A DNA stretch of 64,000 nucleotides from Apostichopus japonicus (GCF_037975245.1 NC_092567.1:26594876-26658875); one strand, 5' to 3'. Positions 12,425-23,880 are shown, counted from the stretch's first letter. Made by a program: numbers and translations. Notes: generated by a model not told the origin, from the letters alone.

Positions 12425-12915
12425 TCGACTAATACCGATTTAAATCGACATATACCAGTTTCCTTCGACTTACACCAGTTTCCAGCTGAGTTGCTTAAAT
12501 TGACTTCAACCGATTTAAATCGACATATACCAGCCTAATTCTACATATCATCGATTTAAATCGACATATATACCACTTAATTCGACATATCATCGATTTA
12601 AATCGACATAAACCAATTTAAATCGATGATAAGTAAAATAAATCGGTATATGACAATTTAAATCGACATATACCATGTTTAAATCGATGATATGTCGAAT
12701 GAAATTTTTATATGTCAATTTAATTCGACATATACCGATTTAAATCGATGATATGTAAAATAAATCGGTATATGTCAATTTAAATCGACATCTACCAGTT
12801 TAAATCAATGATATGTCGAATTAAATCGGTAGAAGTCAATTTTTTGGACTTATACCAGTTTCTAGCAACTCAAATTGACATATACCTATTTAAATCGACA
12901 TATCATCGATTTAGC
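12425..12915. repeat. Palindromic TTTAAATCGA array
   Basis: About 490 bp made of alternating direct and inverted short blocks around the palindrome TTTAAA: ATTTAAATCGACATATACC, its reverse complement GGTATATGTCAATTTAAAT, and the ATCGATGATATGTCGAA arm. Both orientations alternate, so single strands could fold into many hairpins. Possible weak terminal inverted similarity lies at about 12405-12430 and 12925-12955. It resembles the subterminal arrays of the foldback element at 18481-21484, but the unit sequence is different. Confidence 0.75.
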
Positions 12916-12929
12916 TCATTAACATATTC

Positions 12930-14640
12930 CAAATCCCGATTTCGGTGATGATTGACATGTGGAGATACATCACGTGTAGTCACCTGATAAGGCGCGCGAA
13001 TAATTCGCAATTGTCGAGATTCATTGTAAAAGAAAACCTTCAGGTATGGATGTAGTTACGTTTAGGCTTGGGCGCAGTTTACAAAAATTAACTGTCGCCT
13101 AGTTAGATTTTTATCAATGACCGATCTCAATTCTAGTAAACTGTGTAGAATGGTTCGCTATCTGCACGTACATTATGTACTGGAAGTTTTCATGTACGAA
13201 GATTGTTCACAAACTTCACGGAGCATTTACAAACGTACAGCGATTTAAATCTAACATAACAATTTACTAAAGGGAACGGTTTGAGCTTAGGAAGTACAAT
13301 TTGTTTTAATGGCATTCATAAATATGTTATGTTTATATATTAATTTCTGAACCAATTAAAAAAACTAAACGTCGATATCATGACGGCTTGGACAGTAGAG
13401 TATATGCAGGTAGAATACGAACAATAAGCATTATTAAAATGTTTCCTGTCGGAATACCAATACTTAAGCTGGCCAAACATCTCCTAAATTATTTCTTAAG
13501 GCATTTCCTATACATGCCATTAGTCACAATTCCCCAAAATAAAACAATGTAATGAGTTTTGAGACAAGTTTGTTGTTATTGCTGCTCGGATTTTCACACA
13601 ACACCAGCTGCAAGTGGAAGACACATGCTCTTTCAACCTTAGATTTTCATTACGTAAAATATTGCTATGATTTAGGCAGTTTAATGGAGTATTAGAGATT
13701 TTTCTCGCTCGAATCTGCAGCTTTAAGACAATTTATATAATTGGGAAAATAGAAGCTAAAAGCTATCTTCGTAGGTATTTTTGCAGATGTTTTATTCTAA
13801 TTGTTTGAGACACTGCACAATGCCAAGCTGATTATTTATGTTTCGGTGACATATATTACACTTACTTTTGGGGGAAATAGTTTAAATTTCATACTGCACA
13901 GAAACAAATTTCCAACGTGCAATTTCGGAACACCATGTATCTACTCAAAGTGCTTATAATCTTTGTTTCCAGAAAGTATTGATGTTGTAGATCTGTACTA
14001 TGGAGACTTGAATATCAATCTTAGTGCCGAACTAATTTGTGTTTTCGCGAGTGTATTTTAGTCACGGTCCCAAATAGCGAATACTTTTAAATCAATTTGT
14101 CGAGGCATGAGAAGAAGAAGCCCGTTGTCTTTGGTGGAGATCAATCTTTGTGCTGAATACAAGAAAAATGTCCATCTCGGTTATCAGCTTCTAATGTGAA
14201 TATTGTATATATATCTTAATGCTTGTTACTGTCGGACATCTTTGAAGTATGTTGTTCATCCTAATTGTACGCTACAGCTTAGTGTGTCACATTCATATCA
14301 GATTATTTATGTTGCATTATCGAAAACACACTGTAGTGTTGCTGTCTGGTTATAAAGGCAATTAAGTTCTGGTAAAGGAATCATCCAAGACAGTTTATTA
14401 TGGCCAGATATTTTATACCTATTTCTTGGTTTCCAATCAGTATCTTGAAGTAATATTACAGCAATTGAAAGTGAACTTTTAATTGTATCACGGAGTGAAT
14501 TAATGATTTGGAAATCGGCAGAACGTTTCAATCATATTGGGTGGGGCCACTTGGAGCTAGGCTTCCTAGACCAACCAAATAATTTTCTCCAGAGGGAGCG
14601 ATTGTATCATCTATACCGACCTATATGTGATATTCGCCAA
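12930..14640. other. No gene recognised
   Basis: AT-rich sequence with only short chance open frames. No transposon ends or coding motifs are seen. Confidence 0.5.
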
Positions 14641-14667
14641 ATTAAAGTTGTAACTGGGGCTGATGAG

Positions 14668-14705
14668 GAATATATATATATTTATATATATATAAACATA
14701 TATAA
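14668..14705. repeat. TA microsatellite
   Basis: Short run of alternating T and A. It flanks the Penelope-like fragment. Confidence 0.8.
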
Positions 14706-14779
14706 TCTGCGGGGTATAATATAATTTTTTTCAAAGAAAAGACAACGTTCTTTTTTATATAGCTGATAGCTATAGCTTC

Positions 14780-15475
14780 AAGCTGATAGCTTCAAGTTAT
14801 GCTCCAGGAATATATAGGCTCATCGTCGGGATTACGGGGGATTATAGGGTTATTGGTGTATTGTTCCTTTCTCGATGTATGCTCCTTTGCGTCCGTTTTA
14901 TTGGTGGGGTTTATTGCCTCTCTTCGGTGTTCTCTCCTTTGTCGGTGTTCAGTTGGGAGGGATATCTGTTGTGTATGGTTCCCTTGTCGGTGTTTGGTGG
15001 TTGGGCTGGAGTTGTTTATGTAGAACTTGTTTTCGTGGCGGCACTTCGATATATGTTCCGGACGTTTGTTCTGTTTGTCTGCGTTGGTGATGGTGAGTTT
15101 TTCTGCGAGACAGAGGTTGCATCGCTTCGATTCGTTGCTGTAGGCTTTTGCTCTGCTGGCGATCGATCAATTGATGGTGAATGTATTGTCGTTCTGCTTC
15201 AGCTGCCAGATGTGCTTCGAGAATTCCGTTGCGTTTTGGTGCTTTTGGTGGTTGAACGACATCTTGTGGTTGCCATATCTAAGCTTGAAAGGTGGTTCCG
15301 TTAGACCTATGTTAGTCTTGCAGTTGTCGGTGGTTTTCACTTCGGCCTTGTATATGATGTTTGATGCCTGGCAGTTTCCATTTAGTGGGCATGTGTCCTT
15401 TTTTCGGCAGTTGCAAGCTTCCTTATCTTTCCTTGTGTGGATGGTTGATATGCGTTTGTAAATTTAGAAACACGT
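14780..15475 (-). mobile_element. Penelope-like element, GIY-YIG endonuclease fragment
   Basis: The minus strand reads the C-terminal endonuclease of a Penelope-like retroelement. It has a cysteine cluster (ACNCRKKDTCPLNGNC), IIYKAEVKT, then NIGLTEPPFKLRYGNHK (the GIY-YIG core and its Arg/His helix), FSKHIWQLK, and the end motif AYSNESKRCNLCLAEKL. A TGA stop interrupts the frame at about 15170, where TIN is followed by SIASRAKAYSN; family members normally have Trp at this point, so one base change explains it. The reverse transcriptase part is missing. The fragment is inactive. Confidence 0.85.
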
Positions 15476-15561
15476 GGCTCATTGAGGGAACATAAGACAG
15501 CTGAAGTTGTTTGATGATTGCTCAACGTGCAACTCTGAGGAACAACTACTAGTGTTCCACT

Positions 15562-16415
15562 CAGTGGCGGACTGGGTCTTAAAACCGGCCCGGGCGTTTT
15601 TCACATAGACCGGCCCATTATTCATTGAAATGTTACTTACTAGTGATCGCCGTCCTGGGGGAGGGGTCTAAGGGGAGGGGGCGTCCCCCTCCCCATTAAG
15701 ATTTTTTTGAAGTTAAGGAATGCCTAGATGCAAAATGGTGCTATATATCTCAATTTTGTAGGTTACAATAATCCTTTTGAAAAAGACCCAAACATAATTT
15801 CCAGAAGCAACACTTGATTAAACTGAGGAAACGTTAACAAAATTAGGCAAAAATATATGTTTTAGACTGGATTTTAATTAGTTTTTCAAGCATTTTGTGA
15901 CGACATGCTTGAAAGAATTGAAAAAAAAACCAAAACAAAATCCACTAAAACATATATGTTCAGTAACACGAGCAAATATCATGTCTACGAGAGTAGGAGC
16001 CTACGCAGTTCGCTGCTTCTGGCAGCCACACCATCAATGATATTTTTAGTGTCAAGTTTGGCCAAGATCCTTTTTTTCCACAGACATCAACATGAACGCC
16101 TCATGATGTTCTTGTGTCATTGTACTTCTTCAAACGGTTTTTTTGTCTCTCCAAGCAGAGAAAGAACATTCACATGCCACTTGTGTCACAGGTAGCGTTA
16201 CCAGCAGCTTGTAGGCAAGCTCAATGCTCTCGTAAGTAACGGTGAAAAGGTTCAACTTGAGGAGCTCCTTGTAGCAGCAGAGATCGAGGTCAGTCTTTAC
16301 ATGACTGATTCCCATTTCTACACAGCCCGTCTGTATTCTATTAACTACTGTGAAAGTGGGCTGTAAATTTTACCAGGCTCCCCAGCCCATCGGGCCACCG
16401 GCCCACCGGGCATAT
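15562..16415 (-). mobile_element. hAT transposon remnant
   Basis: The left end starts with CAGTGGCGGACTGGG, a typical hAT terminus. The minus strand at about 16330-16060 encodes the C-terminal dimerisation domain of a hAT transposase: YKELLKLNLFTVTYESIELA, LLVTLPVTQVACE, then after a frameshift RSTMTQE. The Arg of the usual ERSFS box reads Cys (ECSFSA). The right end runs into a TA microsatellite after a GGGCC-rich stretch and no matching terminal repeat is clear. The element is truncated and inactive. Confidence 0.75.
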
Positions 16416-16419
16416 AATA

Positions 16420-16422
16420 TAT

Positions 16423-16494
<72 letters not shown>

Positions 16495-16508
16495 TATATA
16501 CATATATA
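16420..16508. repeat. TA microsatellite
   Basis: About 90 bp of TATA-type repeats with a few interruptions, lying between the hAT remnant and a LINE fragment. Confidence 0.9.
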
Positions 16509-16509
16509 T

Positions 16510-17320
16510 TCAAAGTTAGTTGAACGATCTGTAGTAAATAAGATTGTCTCACATTGTTCATTACATGCTCCTTTTCATGATTGCCAATCTGCGAACAGGC
16601 AAAATCACTCTACAGAAACTGCTCTTATGAAAATACATAGTGATATATTGATGAACATGGACCAACAACAATGCACTCTTTTAATCCTGTTGGATTTGAG
16701 TGCAGCGTTAGATACTGTTAACCATGATATTCTTATGAACATATTGCGTACCCAATTTGGTATTGTTAATAATGCACAAAAATGGATTGGTAATTATCTG
16801 TCTTTCAGAAAACAGCATGTATCTATAGAAAATATCTCATCGAAAGATTTTTCTTTGAATTGTGGTGTATCACAGGGCAGCTGTCTCGGTCCTGTTCTTT
16901 TTCTTTTTATATGTTTCTCAGTTGTTTGCCATTGTCTCTAACCTAACGCACATAGTTATGCTAATGATACACAGTTATATTTATCTTTCAATGCTGGTTC
17001 TCTGTTATCTGAGGAACGGGCTGTTCTGGCAATGCAATCACTTATATTCGAAATAAGACATTGGATGATCAGCAATAGGCTAAAGATCAATGATTCCAAG
17101 ACTGAGTTTCTTTTAATTGGTACTCGCCAACAATTTGCTAAGACTCGGGTTCAGATGATAAAAGTAGGTAACGTGGATATTAAGCCATTTGATAGTGCAA
17201 AAAATCTTGGGGTTCATCTTGACAGCAACATGTCAAAGGACATTCATATTGGAAAAGTTTGCTCAAGGGCATACCATGGACTCTATAATATTCGTCAGAT
17301 CAGAAAACAGATCAGATAAC
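16510..17320 (+). mobile_element. CR1/L2-like LINE fragment, damaged RT
   Basis: The plus strand encodes a reverse transcriptase core: LILLDLSAALDTVNHDIL, GVSQGSCLGPVLFLF, then after a frameshift SYANDTQLYL, and NDSKTEFLLIG with KNLGVHLDS. The catalytic box, normally Y/F-A-D-D, reads YAND at about 16952-16963, so the first Asp is lost. A frameshift lies near 16910. Both ends are missing. The motif series fits CR1/L2-type LINEs. Confidence 0.85.
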
Positions 17321-17429
17321 TAAAGATCAAAATAAAATATCAAAAGACATTGTTTTCTCGGTATTTACTCTTGTACATTTTATTGATTCGCAAAAAGAAA
17401 GACAAACCGCGAAATTTGTGTGCATTTGA

Positions 17430-17770
17430 CTGTTTGTACCATCTTTAAACTACGGTCTAGCTAATGAAATCCATTTGGAATTCAATTTCAGTATTACATA
17501 GCATCAAACATCCCCTTTTGTGAAAATAAATTAGGTCTTACCCATTTCCATAGTGGTGAGTTCAGTATTGTTCTTCAAAAAGTACGAAAATAGGACAAAA
17601 ATAACAATGAATCAAGACCGATTTGAAAGATACGACAATTGTAACAACTACACTGTAACGTGACACGAATGTTATGAAGCTCTGCTGAATGTTACAATGG
17701 ACGTACAGATGTGTGTTCACATTAATAGTCTACAGGAATTACAATGACTGACCAGGGTAACCAGTGACAA
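17430..17770 (+). repeat. Interspersed repeat R1, copy 1
   Basis: This sequence recurs at 18250-18480 (continuing at 21493-21530) and at 45543-45805. Shared words include ACTACGGTCTAGCT, GGTCTTACCCATTTCCATAG and AACAATGAATCAAGACCG. It encodes no recognisable protein. It shows the undisrupted text (GTACAGATGTGTGTTCAC at about 17704) that the foldback element has split in copy 2. Confidence 0.75.
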
Positions 17771-18249
17771 GTGTCATAAAACCCGCTAGATAATGCCGAA
17801 ATAAAACCTAAGAAAACGCTAGAAATCAGTTTTCACTAACTTCAATCTTTGGTAGCTCTGATTCATATGATAGGCAGTACAGTGATCATTTTTAATAACA
17901 ACTTGTAACGGTTTATCACAATCAAGGAATAATGTAAGAAAATTAACTGTGGGTTTTTACAAACGAACTGATTCAGGCCTCCAAGTATGAAAAGTCTCTT
18001 ATGAATAGAGTTTACGCGGTATTATAAAGTAAAAGCCATGGAAACATATAAATGCCATGGAAACCTATGGGTTGCCAAGTGGTAATTTTGTCTCGAAAGT
18101 TTAAGAAAACAATTATCTTGTGAATTACCAAATTTGGGCTAAAAACGCTAGACTCCCCCAAATTTGAAAAAAAGGAAGAAAAGGAAAGTGAAAAATCGCT
18201 AGATCTAATTTAAAAACGCTAACGCTGGTAACCTTGTGGCTGATATTAC

Positions 18250-18480
18250 TTCGTCATGCCATTTGGAATACAATTTCAGTATTAAAAAGCATGAAACAAC
18301 CCCTTTTGTGAAAATGATTTCGGTCTTACCCATTTCCATAGTGGAGTTTAGTATTGTTCTTCCAAAAGTACGAAGGTAGGACAAAAATAACAATGAATGA
18401 AAACCGAATGATAGCAACTACACTGTAACGCGACACGAATGTTATGAAGCTCTGCTGAATGTTACAATGGATGTACAGAT
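18250..18480 (+). repeat. Interspersed repeat R1, copy 2 (left part)
   Basis: Second copy of the R1 repeat. It is cut by the 3.0-kb foldback element after the GTACAGAT target and resumes at about 21485 (TTACAGATGTGTGTTCAC). Confidence 0.75.
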
Positions 18481-18499
18481 ATGCCAAGCCAATTGCTCA

Positions 18500-18900
18500 A
18501 TAAATCGAAAAACATGGATTATCGGTCGAAAAACCATGTTAATCGACCGATAAACCATGTTTTTTTATAAAAAACCATGTTTACCGAACGATAAATATGG
18601 ATTTTCGGTTGATAAACAAGGTTTGTCTGCGAGAATCCATGTTTATCGCTTGAAAAATTTATGTTTATTGCTTGCAAAACATGGATTATCGCTGATAAAC
18701 ATGGTTTTTCGGCAATTAACATGGTTTTACAGTCAAAAAACAAGGTTTATCGGCCACAAACTGTGTTTTCGAGCGATAAACATGGTTTTTCGAGCGATAA
18801 ACATGGTTTATCGCCCATAAACCATGTTTATCCCCGATAAACCATGTTTATCCCCGATAAACCATGTTCATCGCCTGTAAACCATGTTCATCGCGTAAAA
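18500..18900. repeat. Left subterminal ATCG/CATGG array of the foldback element
   Basis: Repeated AAACATGGTTTATCG and CGATAAACCATGTTT blocks of about 20 bp in alternating orientation. The match to 21040-21460 is in inverted orientation. Confidence 0.85.
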
Positions 18901-19439
18901 ACATAGCTTCAGTCCCGCACAATCCGCACATGGACAAGTGCGGAATAACAATCGGCAACGGACAGGCTTAGTACACCGTCATCGATCGGACACCGATCTC
19001 ACGACACAAGCTATATCCGCTAAGTACTTCAGAAATCCGCAACCTCAGAAATAATCATGGAGGTTATATCATCGGTAAGTTCAAGTGTCGATTATTGTAC
19101 AAGTGCATGCAAGAGTTTGTTCTAAATCTTGTTCGCAACAGCGCGGGGCCGTCACGCCCAGTGCCCCATGCATCCCACTGCCCAAAACTTGAGGTAACCA
19201 CTGGCAGTTTTGAACTGTGCGTGGCCAGGGGAAGAGGGGGGTCACTTGCGGCCCAGACGTGGCCTTAAGGGTTGATGACGGCAACTACCGAAAGTACGGC
19301 TACCGCATGAATAACTTGCCGACTAGTCACAGCTGCAACATGAACCATTTGCCCACAGGAGAATTGTTTTATTACCTTTTTGGGGGGAAGGGGGGGGGGG
19401 TTCGCCCGCCCTGCTTTTTTGTTGTTGCTATTATTACTG

Positions 19440-19790
19440 TATGAATACTTGATCTTTTTCCGTTTATGATAAATGGACTTATTTGCTATTATGAACATCG
19501 AACCTTTTTTCCGATTATGAATAACAGACCTTTTTTTGCTAATATGAATATCGAACCTTTTTTCGATTATGAATAACGGACCTTTTTTGCTATTATGAAT
19601 ATCGAACCCTTTTCCTGATTATGAATACCGGACCTTATGAACAATGACCTCTATTTTATGAATAACGAACCTTTTTCCCGATTATGGATAACGAACCTTT
19701 TTTTCGAAAAAATGCACGATATGAAAAACGAACCTTATGAACAATAACACTTATGATTAATTGTCCTTATGAATATCGGGCTGACCCCAT
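19440..19790 (+). repeat. TATGAATAACGAACCTTTTT repeat
   Basis: Roughly seven diverged units of 25-50 bp with the core ATTATGAATA(A/T)CG(A/G)ACC followed by a T-run. It lies inside the foldback element. It is not coding. Confidence 0.75.
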
Positions 19791-20109
19791 GAGTTGAACA
19801 TCAATTGACATGTTTCAAACAATTCTATAGAATGCCAATTGATATCACAGCATATATGCTGTGTCTGGGTAGGCCCGGGCAGGGTGAAATTTTCAGGGCG
19901 GTGAGGGTGAATATTCCCTAAGAAAAAGTGTTGTTATAGAGGGAAAATTTTCTGCAGTGTTACAACTTGAAACCTAGGCATAGGGCTTAGTAGTGGTATT
20001 GCTACTGATCTTTCAGGAGCTCTTGAAAAAGGATCGTCAAAGTTTCCCAATACTGGGTGAATCTTTGATAGTGTATGGGCCTATAGTAACGTATTGTAAC
20101 ATATAGTAA

Positions 20110-20765
20110 GTAATTGCTACAGGCCCCTAGTCTGAACAGTGAAACTTTTACTCAGTCGGAGACAGAACCTATATTGAAGCCACAATATAATTAGCAACAA
20201 TATGATTAACCATAACATGACAGACTTACTCAGCTGTTAGCCTTCAATAGGGATTTAAAGATCTTCTATATTGGTCCCAATTACAGCACACTATAGCTAG
20301 GAAAGTTTTGTGATTACGCAATCGACCTGCCACGGTCGTAAATCAACCTATAAAGTTCTAGACTGTACAATTAGCCCGCGTAGCTTCTTAACATCATTAG
20401 GCTCTTTAAGTAAACACTGTGTGGAATTATGTTCATGTCTACAGTGTAGTTAATCATAAAGCGCCTTCACACAAATACCCTTATACAAGAAAAAGTATGT
20501 GGCAGGCGTTGCAGACTAATTGATAAGAAGAGGTCATTTTACGACCAAGGCTGGGTGATTACGTAATCCCAAGAAACTTTTCCATGATAGCGTGCTACAG
20601 TTAGGGTCTATACAGAAGACCTTTAAAGTCATAGGAAATAGCCACAGAGCATAATAGGAACTCATTTTTACTCTATGGAATAGCCTTATTGCATAATATA
20701 AAGGCTTACAATAGTCCAAGGGCTAAGATAAGTCAAAACTACAGTTGAAAATTCCGCAGTAAGCT
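20110..20765. repeat. Imperfect long inverted repeat
   Basis: The arm at about 20110-20345 is the diverged reverse complement of 20533-20765. For example TTACGACC(G/A).GGC near the loop, GTGCT.(T/C)A.TT.GGG, and AGAAGA(T/C)CTTTAAA are shared in order. About 190 bp separates the arms. It lies inside the foldback element and may be the trace of an older nested foldback copy. Confidence 0.65.
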
Positions 20766-21039
20766 GGAAAGTCTGTGTATGAAATTGTCAACAGAAGGTT
20801 GGGAATTTGATACTCTCTCCTATCTATTCGGCAAAGGCGCCAACGCAGAATTTATAAGGATATACAACCATGAGCACACCATGAACAGTCTCACACCGGT
20901 AACAGGGGCCATATTTCGTTGTTCCTATTATGGATAGGGCTCGCCAACATGCGGCTTCGGAACCAAAAATTTATCACATACTAACATAACATGTACAGTT
21001 TTTGGAAGTAGTTCCGGTAAATTTTCATCAGTCGCCAAA

Positions 21040-21460
21040 TATAAAACCATGATTTATCGCCGAAAAACTATGCTTATCGGTCGATAGACAAGGTTTATTG
21101 CCGATAAACATTGATTTTCTACGAATTACATGGTCTTTCGGTCGAAAAACCATGTTTATCGCCGATAAACATGGTTTATCGCCGATCAACATGGTTTATC
21201 GCCGATCAACATGGTTTATCGCCGATAAACATGGATTTCGAGAGATAAACTTGGATTATCGAAAAAACTTGGAAGATCTAATAAAAATCCATGTTTATCG
21301 TTCGATAAACCATGTTTCTCAGAAAAACCATGATTATCGGCAGATAATTTTTTGGTGACAAACCATGTTTATCGGTCGATAAACATGGTTTTTCGGTCAA
21401 TAAACATGGTTTTTCGAGTGATAAACATGTTTTTTTTGACCGAAAATCCATGTTTTTCGA
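21040..21460. repeat. Right subterminal ATCG/CATGG array of the foldback element
   Basis: Includes four nearly perfect 20-bp units around 21140-21235 (CATGGTTTATCGCCGAT(A/C)AA). These are the least diverged units in the element and suggest recent local tandem expansion. Confidence 0.85.
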
Positions 21461-21529
21461 TTTATTGAGCATTTGGCTTGCCATTTACAGATGTGTGTTC
21501 ACATAACTAGTCTACAGGAATGACAATGA

Positions 21530-22140
21530 AGAACAATAACAATGTCGAGGCAAATATCCAATGAATAGAAAATCGCGGTTTATCGCTTGATACCTCGAAC
21601 ACTCGACCGTAACATGTTTTCGACAGGTTTTTGTCATTTTCTCATTTATTCCGTGGTATTTCGGGGATTTCCTACTACTTAACTTGTTAGTAAAAAACTG
21701 TCATAGAATGTTTGGCATCTGATTTTGTTTGAGTCAAGAAAGAGAATAAGTCTTGTTTCTTATTTCTTGGTAAAATAGTGGTCTAATACACGAGAACTTG
21801 TTCTCAGAAATAAAATGTTAAATAGCTTACATCAATAATGTGAAATAATAAGCTATGGTTGGTTTCACGTTATTTTGTTTTGATAAAGCAGGTGCTTTGC
21901 GCTTTGTCGCCGTTTTCCCAACCTTTTGAAATGTCCGTCGAGTTTTTTACATATTTACAGGCTATTCATCACAAAACCGCAAACTAAGATATGAACCAAG
22001 TTTTTTCCCTGCCAAAATCATTAATTGGCGAGTACTTAAGGACTGTTGCAGATAATGAGCAGAGTGTATTTTGACAAACTTTGACAAAGTTCCGCAAAAA
22101 TACTAGTTTGAATTCAACCAAGCAGTGAATAGATCAAATA
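21530..22140. other. No gene recognised
   Basis: AT-rich spacer between the foldback element and copy B of the segmental duplication. No transposon or coding motif is seen. Confidence 0.5.
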
Positions 22141-22794
22141 TACATCATCACCACTACCACTGCAACCACTCAGACATACTGATATTTTCTCCAAACAATG
22201 ATGAACAGATGCTGGTCCGCACTACATGCCCTTAGAAGTGATTGTATTCTTGCTATCTGTCCCCACCCACTCATTGATAAATGTGTTTGACTCCATCTAC
22301 TGTAGTCAGTGAAGGTTCTTCAGCTTTGCGCTACACCCCACTCCCATCACTTTACCATGCATCGATCACACAACGAGAAAGAATATTAACATGCCACAAT
22401 GTCGCAAACTTTGCAAATTACCCATTTCCATGACTACAAAGTTTGTCCAAGTTAAGACCGAATGATAAATCGATTTCAGGAGACGTTTTTATTTATTCAG
22501 AACCTTCGAGAATTAGCTAAAAAGTATAATGAATCTACAACTGAGCATATACACCTTAAAATGACGGAGACTTTATATACATAGTATTAGACTTCCTTAT
22601 CGAAAGAGTTGGACAAGTTGGCTTTTAGAAAACGTTTGCATATTATTATCTTGCCCTGATAAAAATGACAAGTTCCAAAGCTGTAAATTATAAGCGTTTT
22701 TGCTAGGCGTTAAGAAACAATATGAATGACCTATATCGTTCATTTCACTAATACAAAGCTATTGACATACTCTGGAAAAACAGGGGGGACGTCT

Positions 22795-23097
22795 TCATTG
22801 TATTCTGTCTCTCAGCGCGTCAAAGTAAACTAGCACGACATTTAGTAGTTCCACCCATTTTGGAAACCAATAGCGTATATCTACCGTGAGTAATTTATGG
22901 ATGCTCTGTGTTCCTGTAGCATAGTCTACTGTGATTTTTACGATGCTATACAGTACTGAAAACAGTACTGTGTAACTTGTCAAACATCTTTGAACACATT
23001 TACTTTGAACTTTGCTTTGATAAATGAATATCAAAATAAAGCCATAACGCTTAATGACAAGTCTCTTCAAAGTCAGACTAAGTGAATATACAGACAA
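22795..23097 (-). CDS. Unrecognised ORF shared by both copies
   Basis: A 100-codon open frame whose C-terminal part matches the 62-codon frame at 1575-1763 in copy A. In copy A the upstream part (KRLVIKRYSF, seen at 1796-1860) is in another frame. No family is recognised. It may be a chance frame in duplicated DNA. Confidence 0.2.
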   Translation of the reverse strand: MSVYSLSLTLKRLVIKRYGFILIFIYQSKVQSKCVQRCLTSYTVLFSVLYSIVKITVDYATGTQSIHKLLTVDIRYWFPKWVELLNVVLVYFDALRDRIQ

Positions 23098-23219
23098 TTA
23101 GAAATTAGAAAATTAGAAGGGATACAGAACAGATGCAGGATGTAGGTACTTATGAAAGAAAGAACAGTGACCTCCGGTCCCGACATGTCTCTCTACAACT
23201 CTGTAGCCATAGTATCATG

Positions 23220-23872
23220 CAAAGGCGGCGGAACCGGGGGGGCACAGGGGGCACGTGCCCCCACTTTTCCTCAGGTTAAAATGTGCCCTTTTTCTACATA
23301 ACAAATTGAGGTGTCTCAAGTTAGCAAGAGGCCAGGGAACCAGAATGAACACTCGGGAAAGGCCGTTTCCGGCCATCTGAGGGGTAACTTTGTAAAACCA
23401 AAATTTTCTGGTACGCTCCGCGCCAACCGATGGTGGCGCTCCGCTCAGATAGTTGTGCATATAACTTTGCAAATCCTAGCTACGCCCCTGAATTTTCATG
23501 AATTTCTGTGGGTCAAACTCAAAGCTATTTCGAATGGAAAAAATTTGTTAAGATATTAACAAGAAATAAGCTCTAATTCGGAAAATTCCTACATTAGCAA
23601 CTAGCATGATTTCACCTCATTCAAAAAAAACTTGTTCCTTGTTTCCCAATTTGCACATTGGATATTGCAGTGCTAGTATGCATATTTTCCTTGAAGGGGG
23701 GGGGGGGGGGGGGGGGCGTTGATGGAGTGATGTGTCATGATACGCAAATAAGATAATACAATAAGAGTTATAAAGGGTACTAAATATAAGGCTGCATCAG
23801 TCCAATCGAATTTCTGAAAAGTGCCCTTTGATGTCGGTGCCCCCCAGATTAAAAGTGCTTCCGCCGCCCTTG
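23220..23872. mobile_element. Non-autonomous hAT element with 8-bp target duplication
   Basis: A 653-bp element. The left end is CAAAGGCGGCGGAA and the reverse complement of the right end is CAAGGGCGGCGGAA. GTATCATG flanks it on both sides (23212-23219 and 23873-23880), a perfect 8-bp duplication. Copy A has the uninterrupted site at about 2010. The interior shares about 200 bp, in reverse orientation, with the hAT elements at 42413 and 44014 (CTAACTTGAGACACCTCA, GGAAACGGCC). A G-run of about 20 lies at 23697-23716. No transposase frame is recognised. Confidence 0.9.
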
Positions 23873-23880
23873 GTATCATG

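Larger units (their letters stand above)
18481..21484. mobile_element. Foldback transposon with compound terminal inverted repeats
   Basis: A 3004-bp element. The left end ATGCCAAGCC(A)A..GCTCAATAAATCG and the reverse complement of the right end (ATGGCAAGCCAAATGCTC) match over about 50 bp. They are flanked by GTACAGAT (18473-18480) and TTACAGAT (21485-21492), a 7-of-8-bp target duplication; the empty site is visible in repeat copy 1. Inside both ends lie arrays of about 20-bp palindromic subunits of the type CATGGTTTATCGCCGATAAA (18500-18900 and 21040-21460). The middle has a tandem repeat at 19440-19790 and an imperfect inverted repeat at 20110-20765. No transposase is recognised, so it is non-autonomous. 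The 8-bp target size suggests hAT-type mobilisation. Confidence 0.8.

Noticed and set aside
14799-15461. Plus-strand frames of up to 147 codons, partly membrane-like
   Set aside because: They are antisense to the Penelope-like GIY-YIG domain, which is clearly recognisable on the minus strand.
19081-19498. Overlapping frames inside the foldback element as a transposase
   Set aside because: They contain no transposase motif and are broken by a G-run and short repeats.
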